Below, piece by piece: positions 23,406-31,540 of a DNA stretch of 36,164 bases. Made by a program: the position numbers and the translations under genes. Source of the stretch: an uncultured Brachyspira sp. (GTDB taxonomy: Bacteria > Spirochaetota > Brachyspiria > Brachyspirales > Brachyspiraceae); contig NZ_CALXRN010000148.1 in NCBI RefSeq assembly GCF_944390595.1, positions 1 through 36,164 of the forward strand, given 5' to 3'. Positions within the stretch are counted from its first letter, which is position 1, and every line of letters starts with the position of its first letter. A model generated the notes under the pieces. It saw only the letters and a program-made list of their open reading frames with translations, was not told the origin of the DNA and ran no database searches.

Positions 23406-24485
23406 ATGAAAAATATAATTATTTTGTTATGTATTATAATATTTAATATGTCTTTTTTATTTGCTCAAAATGATGAGTTAATGGAAAGCATAAAGAATAA
23501 TGATATAGATAAAGTAAAAACATTATTAAGAGACGGAGTTAATTTAGACATATACAACATTAAATACGGAATGACTCCTTTAATGTATGCTACAGAGCTT
23601 GGAAATATTGATATAGTAAATGAATTATTAGATTTCGGAGCTAAGGATTTCGATTTTGCTTTTTATGTTGCATGTTCTGAAGGAAATTGGGATATAGCAG
23701 AAAGTATAATGAAAGCAGGGGCAAGCAATTATAACCTTGCTTTATCCTATGCAGCAATAGGCGGACAATTAGATATAGTTCAAAAACTTATGGATTTAGG
23801 AGCAAAAGATATTAATCCGGCATTAGTATCAGCATGCGAAGGCAATAGTTTAGAGGTTGTTCAATATTTAATAGAAGCAGGAGCTAATGTAAATACCAGA
23901 GCCTATATAGAATCCTACAGAAATTATAAAGGTGCAGAAAGAAAATCACCTTTAACTGCAGCTACAAATATTGATATAATAAGAGAACTAGTAAATGCCG
24001 GAGCAAGCAACTTGAATGAAGCTATTATATACAATGCAGAAACTATATCTACAAATTTTGATAGTACATATTCAACTGAAATATTAAATGAATATATAAA
24101 TCTAGGTGCCGATGTAAATGCATCTAGTACAAATGATGGAAAGACATTATTAATGTATTTAATAGAAAAAAGACAATTAGATTTTGAATTAATAAAAAAA
24201 GTGATAGAATTAGGTGCTGATGTAAATGCACGTGACAGAAATGGAAACACTGTTTTAATACGTGCTGTTATGTATGAATATGAAGCTCCTGTAGAAGACA
24301 CTAATTTGAATAAAAAAGTATATAGAACTATAGGAACTCCTATAAATATAATTGAAGAACTTTTAAAAGCAGGTGCTAATCCTACAGACAGAAACAGCTA
24401 TGGAAATACGGCATACAGAATAGCTGCTAAAAAGAAAAGAGATGATATAATTAAGCTTTTTGATGAAAATAAAAAATTACCATAA
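23406..24485 (+). CDS. Exported ankyrin-repeat protein
   Basis: A 359-residue protein counted from the ATG at 23406; the in-frame TTG at 23394 would extend it by 4 residues and has no RBS. Residues 1-20 are a signal peptide ending FLFAQ, so it probably acts in the periplasm. The rest is about nine ankyrin repeats. These begin with DELMESIKNNDIDKVKTLL and continue with GMTPLMYATELGNIDIVNELLDFGA, several repeats with degenerate helix 1, and end in TAYRIAAKKKRDDIIKLFDE. Ankyrin repeats bind proteins; no enzymatic domain is attached. The partner is unknown. Confidence 0.85.
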   Translation: MKNIIILLCIIIFNMSFLFAQNDELMESIKNNDIDKVKTLLRDGVNLDIYNIKYGMTPLMYATELGNIDIVNELLDFGAKDFDFAFYVACSEGNWDIAESIMKAGASNYNLALSYAAIGGQLDIVQKLMDLGAKDINPALVSACEGNSLEVVQYLIEAGANVNTRAYIESYRNYKGAERKSPLTAATNIDIIRELVNAGASNLNEAIIYNAETISTNFDSTYSTEILNEYINLGADVNASSTNDGKTLLMYLIEKRQLDFELIKKVIELGADVNARDRNGNTVLIRAVMYEYEAPVEDTNLNKKVYRTIGTPINIIEELLKAGANPTDRNSYGNTAYRIAAKKKRDDIIKLFDENKKLP

Positions 24486-24515
24486 TAAAATAATAATATT
24501 TTCTATTATGGTAAT
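24476..24515. terminator. Inverted repeat between convergent genes
   Basis: Arms 24476-24487 and 24504-24515 are a perfect 12-bp match with a 16-base loop. The left arm overlaps the ankyrin gene's last codons and stop. The T-run is weak, so termination strength is uncertain. Confidence 0.5.
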
Positions 24516-24522
24516 ATATAAA

Positions 24523-25503
24523 TTATTTTTCAAAAGGATATTTTATTTTCCAGCTTCTGCGTAATGTATCCATTATATTCATTACTCTTAAAATATCCTC
24601 ATGAGGCATTTCTTTGCATTCTAATTTTCCAGTATTGATAGCATTTACACATGATAATATTTCGTATTCATAACCAGTAATTTGCTTAGGTACTTTTATA
24701 GTTTTTATTATTTTTCTGTCTAATGAATAAACAGTTATACTTTCAGGATTATTAATATTTTTTATAACCATATAACCCTTATCGCCGTTTATAACACCTT
24801 CCCTATTAGTTAAAGCTGACATTGTACTATTTAACACAGCCATTTTGCCGTCATCAAATATTAATGTAATTGAGTTTTGTTCATCTACGCCTTTTTTAGT
24901 TTTTACACATGATGAATCTATCTTCTTTATTTTATTTCCGAAAACCATTAAAGCAAAATTAATAGTATAAACTCCTACATCAAGCAAAGCTCCTCCTGCT
25001 AATTCAGGTTCTATTAATCTAGGAACTTTATTAATTACATATCCCAAATTAGCAGTAAGAGAAGTTACTTTCCCTATTATTCCGCTTTTTATAGTATCAT
25101 TAATAATTTGTCTGCTTGGCATATATCTAGTCCAAATTGCATCAGTAAGAAGAAGTTTTTTCTTTTTAGCTAGTATCAATACCTCTCTTGCCTGTTTAGT
25201 GTTAACAGTAAAAGATTTTTCACATATAACATGCTTATTATTATTTAAGCATAATTTTATATGTTCATAATGATGAGAATGCGGTGTTGCTACATATACT
25301 AAATCCACCTTATCATCTTTAAGCATTTCTTCATAAGAACCGTAAAATTTTTTAAATCCATATTTTTTAGCAAATGCTTTGCTTCTTTTTAAATCTCTGC
25401 TGCTTACTGCATAAGATTCTACTTCTTTCATTTTAGAAATAGTCTTTGCCATAGATTCAGCTATATGCCCGGATCCTATAAAGCCTATATTTATTTTTTT
25501 CAT
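24523..25503 (-). CDS. Gfo/Idh/MocA-family NAD(P)-dependent oxidoreductase
   Basis: A 326-residue cytoplasmic dehydrogenase. The Rossmann domain (1-120) has the dinucleotide loop GFIGSGHIAESMA, then VYVATPHSHHYEH and the family's catalytic-site motif EKSFTVNTKQA, in which Lys replaces the common EKP. The C-terminal alpha/beta domain (about 125-300) has GGALLDVGVYTINFALMVFG, which includes the catalytic Asp/His-type helix of the family. Substrates are usually sugars or their derivatives, and the exact one is not evident. RBS GAGGGG precedes it, with a TTGACA-N16-TATTAT promoter at 25541-25568. Confidence 0.85.
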   Translation of the reverse strand: MKKINIGFIGSGHIAESMAKTISKMKEVESYAVSSRDLKRSKAFAKKYGFKKFYGSYEEMLKDDKVDLVYVATPHSHHYEHIKLCLNNNKHVICEKSFTVNTKQAREVLILAKKKKLLLTDAIWTRYMPSRQIINDTIKSGIIGKVTSLTANLGYVINKVPRLIEPELAGGALLDVGVYTINFALMVFGNKIKKIDSSCVKTKKGVDEQNSITLIFDDGKMAVLNSTMSALTNREGVINGDKGYMVIKNINNPESITVYSLDRKIIKTIKVPKQITGYEYEILSCVNAINTGKLECKEMPHEDILRVMNIMDTLRRSWKIKYPFEK

Positions 25504-25540
25504 TTATTACCCCTCATAAAAATAAATTTTGATACATTAG

Positions 25541-25568
25541 ATAATATTAAAATTTACTTTATTGTCAA
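25541..25568 (-). promoter_or_regulatory. Promoter of the Gfo/Idh/MocA gene
   Basis: Minus-strand TTGACA (25568-25563), 16-base spacer and TATTAT (25546-25541). It is divergent from the scpA promoter, whose -35 starts at 25589. Confidence 0.5.
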
Positions 25569-25588
25569 TATTATTAAAAACTATATAC

Positions 25589-25617
25589 TTGAATTTTTAT
25601 GTTTTTAATAATATATT
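25589..25617 (+). promoter_or_regulatory. Promoter of scpA
   Basis: TTGAAT (25589-25594), 17-base spacer and TATATT (25612-25617). The ATG at 25628 would lie only about 3-4 bases after the expected start site. Confidence 0.5.
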
Positions 25618-25627
25618 ATATTCCATT

Positions 25628-26635
25628 ATGGAAGAGAATATAAACGAAACGCAACAAGAAAATAATAATGCAGATTCCCTAAATACTGCAGATAATTCAA
25701 ATAAGGAAGAAATTGCAGAAAATAATAAACCTGATTATAGGGAATTTACTGTTTCATTATCCAGTATAGATTATGAGGGGCCGCTTTCTATACTTTTTGA
25801 TATGCTTAAAAGAAGTGAAAAGAATATATACGAAGTTTCTATATTGGAGATTATAGATCAATTTGTAGAGTATTTAAAAGCACAGGCAGCATTAAATTTG
25901 GACTCTACAGGAGATTTTTTAGTAGTAGCTTCTGAGTTTCATTTATATAAATCTAAAATGCTTCTTCCTCATGATATGGATGATGATAAATTTACAGACA
26001 GGCTTAAATTTGAAATAGTAGAACAAATGCTTGAATTCCAAAGATACAAAATGGTTTCGGAAGAGCTTGACAGACTTCAGGATGTATCAGATTCTATATT
26101 TGAGCGTAAAGATACAGAAAGGGTTAAATTCTTCCAAAATATAGAATCCATTGAGGACAATGAGGTTGCTTGGAAAGATATTACCCTTTATGATTTAGTT
26201 TATGCTTTTACAAAAGTGCAGTTTGTTCCGGAAACAGATTTAGCGGTACTTTCAGGTATGTCAAATTTCCATATAGATAATGCAATTGATATGATACGCA
26301 TAAAACTTTCGGAAAGTGCATTTTTTCCTTTTATCGTGTTATTTAAAGACGGTGTCACTAAAAGACAGCTTGTTACATTCTTTTTGGCTATATTAGAGCT
26401 AGTTAAAGAAAAAGAAATTCTGCTTAAACAAGAGATGAGATTCAAAGAAATATATGTATTTAAAAGAGATGAAACTCTTATGCCTAAATCAGAAGAGACA
26501 GCAAAAGAAGAAAATAACGATAATACAGAAGAAGTTTCTAATAATGCGGAAGTTAATGAAAATACCGAATATAATTCTTCAGAAGAAAATGATGAGAATG
26601 TTTCTAATAACGAAAATTCAGATAATCAAAGTTAA
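25628..26635 (+). CDS. scpA: Segregation and condensation protein A
   Basis: A 335-residue kleisin subunit of the bacterial SMC-ScpA-ScpB condensin. I chose the ATG at 25628; a TTG at 25562 would add 22 unrelated residues lying over the promoter. The N-terminal kleisin region starts at about residue 38 (FTVSLSSIDYEGPLSILFDMLKRSE) and includes the conserved STGDFLVVASEFHLYKSKMLLP segment. The C-terminal winged helix (about 200-268) ends in KRQLVTFFLAILELVKEKEI. Both termini carry acidic Asn/Glu-rich extensions (1-35 and about 280-335) that are likely disordered. ScpB is not adjacent, and the next gene is a repeat protein. Confidence 0.9.
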   Translation: MEENINETQQENNNADSLNTADNSNKEEIAENNKPDYREFTVSLSSIDYEGPLSILFDMLKRSEKNIYEVSILEIIDQFVEYLKAQAALNLDSTGDFLVVASEFHLYKSKMLLPHDMDDDKFTDRLKFEIVEQMLEFQRYKMVSEELDRLQDVSDSIFERKDTERVKFFQNIESIEDNEVAWKDITLYDLVYAFTKVQFVPETDLAVLSGMSNFHIDNAIDMIRIKLSESAFFPFIVLFKDGVTKRQLVTFFLAILELVKEKEILLKQEMRFKEIYVFKRDETLMPKSEETAKEENNDNTEEVSNNAEVNENTEYNSSEENDENVSNNENSDNQS

Positions 26636-26657
26636 TAAAATTTTTAATATTTAAATT

Positions 26658-29024
26658 ATGTACAAATATAAACCCAAAGATAAAGAAGAATTAAAAGCAT
26701 TAATAGCAGATAATAATATATATTTAGGAGATATTGATACTTCATTAATAACAGACATGTCGCATTTATTTTCAAAAACTAATAGAAAAGATTATTCAGG
26801 AATAGAAAATTGGAATACAGAAAATGTTATTAATATGGAATCTACCTTTAGTATATTTAATAACGATTTTGACATCAATATAAATAATTGGAATGTTTCT
26901 AAAGTTGAAAATATGAAAAGAATGTTTTCAGGCTGCACTAGATTCAATCAGCCTTTAGACAAGTGGGATACTTCAAAAGTAAATAACATGGAAGGAATGT
27001 TTTTTACTTGTATTAAATTTAATCAGGATATTAATAATTGGAATGTATCTAATGTTAAAAATATGAGCAATATGTTTTATCAATGTAAAAATTTTAATCA
27101 GCCTTTAAATAAATGGAATGTTTCTAAAGTTGAAAATATGACAATTATGTTTGCAGGTGCTTATAATTTTAATAAGTCTTTAAATGATTGGGATATTTCT
27201 AACGTAAAATATATGGGTTCCATGTTTTATAATGCAAAAAGTTTTAACAATCCTTTAGATAAATGGAATACTATAAAATTAGAAAATATTTCTAGTATGT
27301 TTTATAAGGCATTGATGTTTAATCAAGATTTATCTTCTTGGAATTTATCTAATGTATTGAATGCAGATTCAGTATTTGAAAAATCTTTATTAGAAAAAAA
27401 TAATAAAATCCCTATACAATTTATAGTTGCTGAATATGTAACAGCAAAGAAAAAATCATCAAAGATTGAACAGCTTGAAATAATAAAAAATAATGTAAAA
27501 GAAGCATATAAAAGCATCATTAATTATAATAATAAAATATACACTGATTTTAAAATAATGCTTGAAAATGAATTTTATACAGAATTAGCAGAATTAAAAA
27601 CTAATAATGATGATGCAGTAACGTTTAATAACATAGAAGATATAGAAAATTTTGTAAATAATCACTATGATAAAAAGAATAATACAAAATTAAAATTTAT
27701 TGGTGATATAATCAAGGAAAAAGAAATAAAAGTTTTTGATAAAGATAAATCAAAAATTATAAGTGATAAAATAATAAAGTATATTTATTTACAATATCTT
27801 AATTTGAAAAAATATATTTATAAAATACAAACACTTGATAATATTATTAATTTTCTTGATGAAACAAGTTTTAAAAATTGTATAAGAGAAATATATATTA
27901 ATTCTAAAAAAAATGTTTCCACTTTAGTTTGCGGTATATATACTGATGATAATATGTTAATTGAAATGTATAATAGAGAAAATAGTTCATTATTATTTAT
28001 GAAGATTTTAGCATTGCATACTGATAGTAAATTTGCTTTAAGTTTATTATATAATGTTTTTGCTAGAAATAAAAAATCTTCAATTAAAAAAGAGTCTATT
28101 GGCTTATTAAATTCTATTGCTGAAAAAATGAATTTAGAATTATATGAATTAGGTTTCAAGGTAGTATATGATTTTGGATTTAATAAAAGAGGAGAAAAAA
28201 TCATAGAAGTAAATGATAATAAATATAAAATCTCTCTTAAGAACAATAACACTGTAGAATTATTTGATATTAATAATAAAAAACAATTAAAATCAATACC
28301 AAAAAACTTTCCGAAAAATATAAAAGAAGAAATAAAGCATATTAGAAAAGAGATTCCAAATATATTAAAAAGCCAGAATTACAATTTAATAAAAATTTTA
28401 ATAAGCGGTAAAAAATATAATTATAAATTCTGGAAAGATATTTTTATTGATAATCCTATAATGAATAAATATGCTGTTAGTTTAATTTGGAATCTGTATG
28501 ACGAAAATTTAATCTTCAAAACTTCTTTCAGATATTTAGGAGACAGCAGTTATACTGATTGTGATGATAATAATGTTGTAATAGATGAAAATTGTTATAT
28601 TAATTTATCCAGTGTATTTGACTTAAGCAAAGAAGATATTACAAAATGGAAAATGCATTTAAATGATTATGAGATATCACAGCCTATAAATCAATTTCCA
28701 ATCATTAATATTGAAAATTTAGACAAGTCAATAAAAAAACTTCAAAATATGGAAATAGTTTATTCAAGTTTAAAAGCATTTACAAACAGATATTCTATGA
28801 ATGCTATTTATGAATTTTCAGAAAGTATATTTTATTTTGAAGATTTTAAAAAAGATAAATTTACTATTAAAATAGAGTTTGATGAATATATTAGTAATGG
28901 AGATATTGTTAAAATTGATATATCATTTACTAATAGTGAAAATAAAATGGTTGAAAATAGATTTATATACTATTGGCTTGTTTTGATGATAATTGATTTC
29001 AAAAAAGAAGAACTTTTTTATTAA
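26658..29024 (+). CDS. DUF285 (BspA-type) repeats fused to a DUF4132 domain
   Basis: A 788-residue protein with no signal peptide, so likely cytoplasmic. Residues 1-34 are a short head. About eight 25-residue DUF285 repeats follow (35-240), with cores such as W-N/D-x-S-x-V-x-N-M-x-x-M-F and F-N-Q-P-L-x-x-W. A helical linker spans about 250-480. Residues about 495-690 match DUF4132: YDFGFNKRGEK, YKISLKNN, IPKNFPKNIKEE, WKDIFIDNPIMNKYAVSLIWNLYDE, FRYLGDSSYTD and WKMHLNDYEISQPINQFPI. DUF4132 occurs in MolR-related proteins of unknown function. The gene has no SD and starts 22 bases after scpA. A repeat-only paralogue follows 21 bases behind. Confidence 0.75.
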   Translation: MYKYKPKDKEELKALIADNNIYLGDIDTSLITDMSHLFSKTNRKDYSGIENWNTENVINMESTFSIFNNDFDININNWNVSKVENMKRMFSGCTRFNQPLDKWDTSKVNNMEGMFFTCIKFNQDINNWNVSNVKNMSNMFYQCKNFNQPLNKWNVSKVENMTIMFAGAYNFNKSLNDWDISNVKYMGSMFYNAKSFNNPLDKWNTIKLENISSMFYKALMFNQDLSSWNLSNVLNADSVFEKSLLEKNNKIPIQFIVAEYVTAKKKSSKIEQLEIIKNNVKEAYKSIINYNNKIYTDFKIMLENEFYTELAELKTNNDDAVTFNNIEDIENFVNNHYDKKNNTKLKFIGDIIKEKEIKVFDKDKSKIISDKIIKYIYLQYLNLKKYIYKIQTLDNIINFLDETSFKNCIREIYINSKKNVSTLVCGIYTDDNMLIEMYNRENSSLLFMKILALHTDSKFALSLLYNVFARNKKSSIKKESIGLLNSIAEKMNLELYELGFKVVYDFGFNKRGEKIIEVNDNKYKISLKNNNTVELFDINNKKQLKSIPKNFPKNIKEEIKHIRKEIPNILKSQNYNLIKILISGKKYNYKFWKDIFIDNPIMNKYAVSLIWNLYDENLIFKTSFRYLGDSSYTDCDDNNVVIDENCYINLSSVFDLSKEDITKWKMHLNDYEISQPINQFPIINIENLDKSIKKLQNMEIVYSSLKAFTNRYSMNAIYEFSESIFYFEDFKKDKFTIKIEFDEYISNGDIVKIDISFTNSENKMVENRFIYYWLVLMIIDFKKEELFY
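26725..26761 (+). repeat. 37-base repeat shared with the next gene (copy 1)
   Basis: This segment matches 29107-29143 at 36 of 37 bases. A second block, 27028-27056, is identical to 29305-29333 over 29 bases. Both lie in DUF285-type coding sequence and mark a recent duplication or gene conversion. Confidence 0.8.
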
Positions 29025-29045
29025 TCAAATATTAGGATTTTAATT

Positions 29046-29546
29046 GTGTATACACCAAAAAATAAAATAGAATTAAGAAGTTTAATAGAAAATAATAATA
29101 TTTATCTAGGAGATATTGATACTTCATTAATAACCGACATGTCTATGCTTTTTGATAAGCCTAATTTTTCATGTTTTGAAGGTTCCTACAATGAATATGA
29201 GAATTACAATGTAAGAATAGATTTTTCAGGAATAGAGAAATGGGATACCTCTAATGTTATCACAATGAAATCAATGTTTCATAATATAAAAAATTTCAAT
29301 ATAAATATTAATAATTGGAATGTATCTAATGTTTTAGATATGAGCTATATGTTTTACGGGGCTGAGAGCTTTAATCAGCCTTTAGATAAATGGAATATAA
29401 GCAATGTAAAATCTATGATTTGTATGTTTAAAAATGCTGTAAATTTCAATCAAGATTTGAATGCTTGGAAAATAAATAATTATACAGATATTAAAGATAT
29501 GTTCATAAATACCTCTATAGAAAAATATCCATTATGGTATAGTTAA
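29046..29546 (+). CDS. Short DUF285 (BspA-type) repeat protein, paralogue of the preceding gene
   Basis: A 166-residue protein starting at GTG (29046). This start is supported by an AGGA element about 8 bases upstream and by an N-terminus that aligns with the previous protein (YTPKNKIELRSLIENNNIYLGD against YKYKPKDKEELKALIADNNIYLGD). It has about four DUF285 repeats (45-150) and stops with KYPLWYS, without the linker or DUF4132 domain. No signal peptide is present, unlike surface BspA proteins. It could be a truncated duplicate or a partner or antagonist of the larger protein; sequence alone cannot decide. Confidence 0.75.
   Translation: MYTPKNKIELRSLIENNNIYLGDIDTSLITDMSMLFDKPNFSCFEGSYNEYENYNVRIDFSGIEKWDTSNVITMKSMFHNIKNFNININNWNVSNVLDMSYMFYGAESFNQPLDKWNISNVKSMICMFKNAVNFNQDLNAWKINNYTDIKDMFINTSIEKYPLWYS
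29107..29143 (+). repeat. 37-base repeat shared with the preceding gene (copy 2)
   Basis: Matches 26725-26761 with a single mismatch (C for A at position 29 of the 37). Confidence 0.8.
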
Positions 29547-29641
29547 TATAAATTTGTAAAATAAATATAAAGGATTATAATTTTATATTTTACAATATTC
29601 AGTATTCAAAAATTATTATTTTTATGATATGATTATATACC

Positions 29642-30445
29642 ATGGATACTTTAAAAAACAAAATCAAATTAATAGCTACAGATTTAGACGGTACATTGCT
29701 CAATAATAATAAAGAAATTAGTGAGTATAACAAAAAAATATTATTAGAGCTTATTAATAATCATAATGTAGAGCTTATATTATCAAGCGGAAGACCATTT
29801 GAAGGAGTAAAAAATTATAATAAACTTCTTCAAAATAACAATTATTCAATAATATTTAATGGTGCATCTATAGCTGATAATGAAGGGAATATTATATACA
29901 GAAAAACACTTGAAGAAAATGTTTCAAAAACAGTTATAGAACTATCAAAAAATTATAATGTATGTATTCATGTATATGACAATGGAAAATACATTGTTTC
30001 AAAAGAAGATTTTTATATAAAATCTTATGTTCAAATAGAAAAAACTGTTAATGTAGTATACGGATTAGAAAATATAAATGATTATAATTTTGATAAAATG
30101 CTCATTTTAGGTGAAAGAAATATTTTGGATGAACTTAAAAAAGAAATAGATTCTAAAATTAATGTTAATTCCTGCTTTTCTGGTGAGAAGTTTTTAGAAA
30201 TAATATCTAAAGAAGCTAATAAAGGAAATGCTTTAAAATGGCTTTGTGAAAAAAAAGGAATATCTATAGAAAGTGCTGCTGCTTTTGGTGATAATTTTAA
30301 CGATATAGAAATGATAGAATATGCAGGAACTGGTGTTGCTATGGGTAATGCCGAAGAAAGAGTTAAACAAAAAGCTGATTATATAGCACTTTCAAATAAT
30401 GAAGAGGGTGTAGGAATATTTTTAAAAGAAGCATTTGAATTATAA
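29642..30445 (+). CDS. Cof-type HAD-superfamily phosphatase
   Basis: A 267-residue cytoplasmic HAD hydrolase of the Cof/YidA group. Motif I is ATDLDGTLL with nucleophile Asp14 and acid Asp16. Motif II is LSSGRPFEG. Motif III is the Lys of the KGNALKWL helix. Motif IV is GDNFNDIEMIEYAGTGVAMGNA. The C2B cap lies between motifs II and III. Family members dephosphorylate sugar phosphates, flavin intermediates or nucleotides; the substrate here is not evident. There is no SD, and the ATG is 14 bases after a TATGAT. Its 3' end overlaps by 6 bases the convergent gene ending at 30440. Confidence 0.9.
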   Translation: MDTLKNKIKLIATDLDGTLLNNNKEISEYNKKILLELINNHNVELILSSGRPFEGVKNYNKLLQNNNYSIIFNGASIADNEGNIIYRKTLEENVSKTVIELSKNYNVCIHVYDNGKYIVSKEDFYIKSYVQIEKTVNVVYGLENINDYNFDKMLILGERNILDELKKEIDSKINVNSCFSGEKFLEIISKEANKGNALKWLCEKKGISIESAAAFGDNFNDIEMIEYAGTGVAMGNAEERVKQKADYIALSNNEEGVGIFLKEAFEL

Positions 30446-31456
30446 TAAATAATTATTAATATTTATTTCTTTTATAATATTATTTTCATGATAATATACT
30501 ATTCCAAAATTATCATTAAAAAAGCAATTATTATTATTATATAGTGTTGATATATTTTTTAATGACCCATTTTGAAGATTATAATAATTAATATTTATGC
30601 AGTTATCCTGAAAATCTAAAGCTATTAAATTATTTTTATAGCAATATAATTTTCCATGCACTTCATTATTTTTATCTGGACTAAATAAATTTGCCTCTAT
30701 AGTTTCATAGCTTTCTAAATATTTATATTCATTATCATCATCTGTTTTTATATCATCTATATTATAAAATATTAATTGATTATAAATAACATTTTCATCA
30801 TTAAAATTTGTATTATCAGAGGCCAAAACAAATTTTTTATTATCTATAAAAGTTAAAGGTCTGTCCCAATTATAACCGCTTATATATTCATTAACAACAT
30901 CTGCTTGGCATTTTTCATACTCTTTCAAAAAATCATCAATATTAAAACAACTAACAGCATCTACAGGATTCCATACCCAGCCGTTAGATAAAAAATGTTT
31001 ATAATCTTTTGATACTAATAAATTGCTGTGAAAATAATCTATACCAAATTGTTTTTCATCTCTGTTTATATCTGTTATCATCTCTTTAGTTTTTAAATTC
31101 ATTATATTAAGCATATTCCATTTTGTTTGGGTAATTATATGTATTTCATTATTAATAATGCAAAATTCATTTGAATAGCTTGACACTTCAGAATGATAAT
31201 CTTCTCTTGTTAGACTTATAATTTCTAATGTTTCTATATTTACAACTGCTGAATTTAATCCCTTCTCCTCAGTTATGCATATATAAGGATACATTAATTT
31301 TAAAACTATAGTTTCTTTATTGGCATTTATATTTTCTATTTTTATTAATTGTTTATATTCATTAGCTTTTTTATTATAAACAATTAAAAAAGAATCATCT
31401 GTAAATAAAAAATATTTATCTATGTTATTATCATTCAATATAATAGATTCTATCAA
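30440..31456 (-). CDS. Unrecognised beta-rich protein (possible beta-propeller)
   Basis: A 339-residue protein that I do not recognise. I chose the TTG at 31456-31454 as start because an AGGCGG element lies 7 bases upstream (31469-31464). An in-frame TTG ten codons earlier lacks any RBS, and the first ATG is about 55 codons further in. There is no signal peptide or membrane segment. Sequence is dominated by short hydrophobic strands separated by Asn/Asp turns (YICITEEKG, EFCIINNEIHIIT, KLYCYKNNLIALDF, FGIVYYHENN), roughly evenly spaced. This suggests a beta-propeller of six or seven blades (inference). Its stop overlaps the convergent HAD gene by 6 bases. Confidence 0.6.
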   Translation of the reverse strand: MIESIILNDNNIDKYFLFTDDSFLIVYNKKANEYKQLIKIENINANKETIVLKLMYPYICITEEKGLNSAVVNIETLEIISLTREDYHSEVSSYSNEFCIINNEIHIITQTKWNMLNIMNLKTKEMITDINRDEKQFGIDYFHSNLLVSKDYKHFLSNGWVWNPVDAVSCFNIDDFLKEYEKCQADVVNEYISGYNWDRPLTFIDNKKFVLASDNTNFNDENVIYNQLIFYNIDDIKTDDDNEYKYLESYETIEANLFSPDKNNEVHGKLYCYKNNLIALDFQDNCININYYNLQNGSLKNISTLYNNNNCFFNDNFGIVYYHENNIIKEININNYLL

Positions 31457-31505
31457 AATGTATCCGCCTGTACTTAAATACTGCAAATCAAATATATATT
31501 ATATA

Positions 31506-31533
31506 TTGAAGTTAATATTTAACAATATATAAT
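31506..31533 (+). promoter_or_regulatory. Promoter of the M20 amidohydrolase gene
   Basis: TTGAAG (31506-31511), 16-base spacer and TATAAT (31528-31533). The ATG at 31541 is 8 bases after the -10, at or next to the expected transcription start, and no SD is present. Confidence 0.55.
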
Positions 31534-31540
31534 AAATTTC

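Noticed and set aside
25562-25627. TTG start extending ScpA by 22 residues
   Set aside because: The extension covers the promoter and is unlike any ScpA N-terminus.
26658-29546. DUF285 proteins as surface adhesins of the BspA type
   Set aside because: Neither has a signal peptide, lipobox or anchor, so surface location is not supported.
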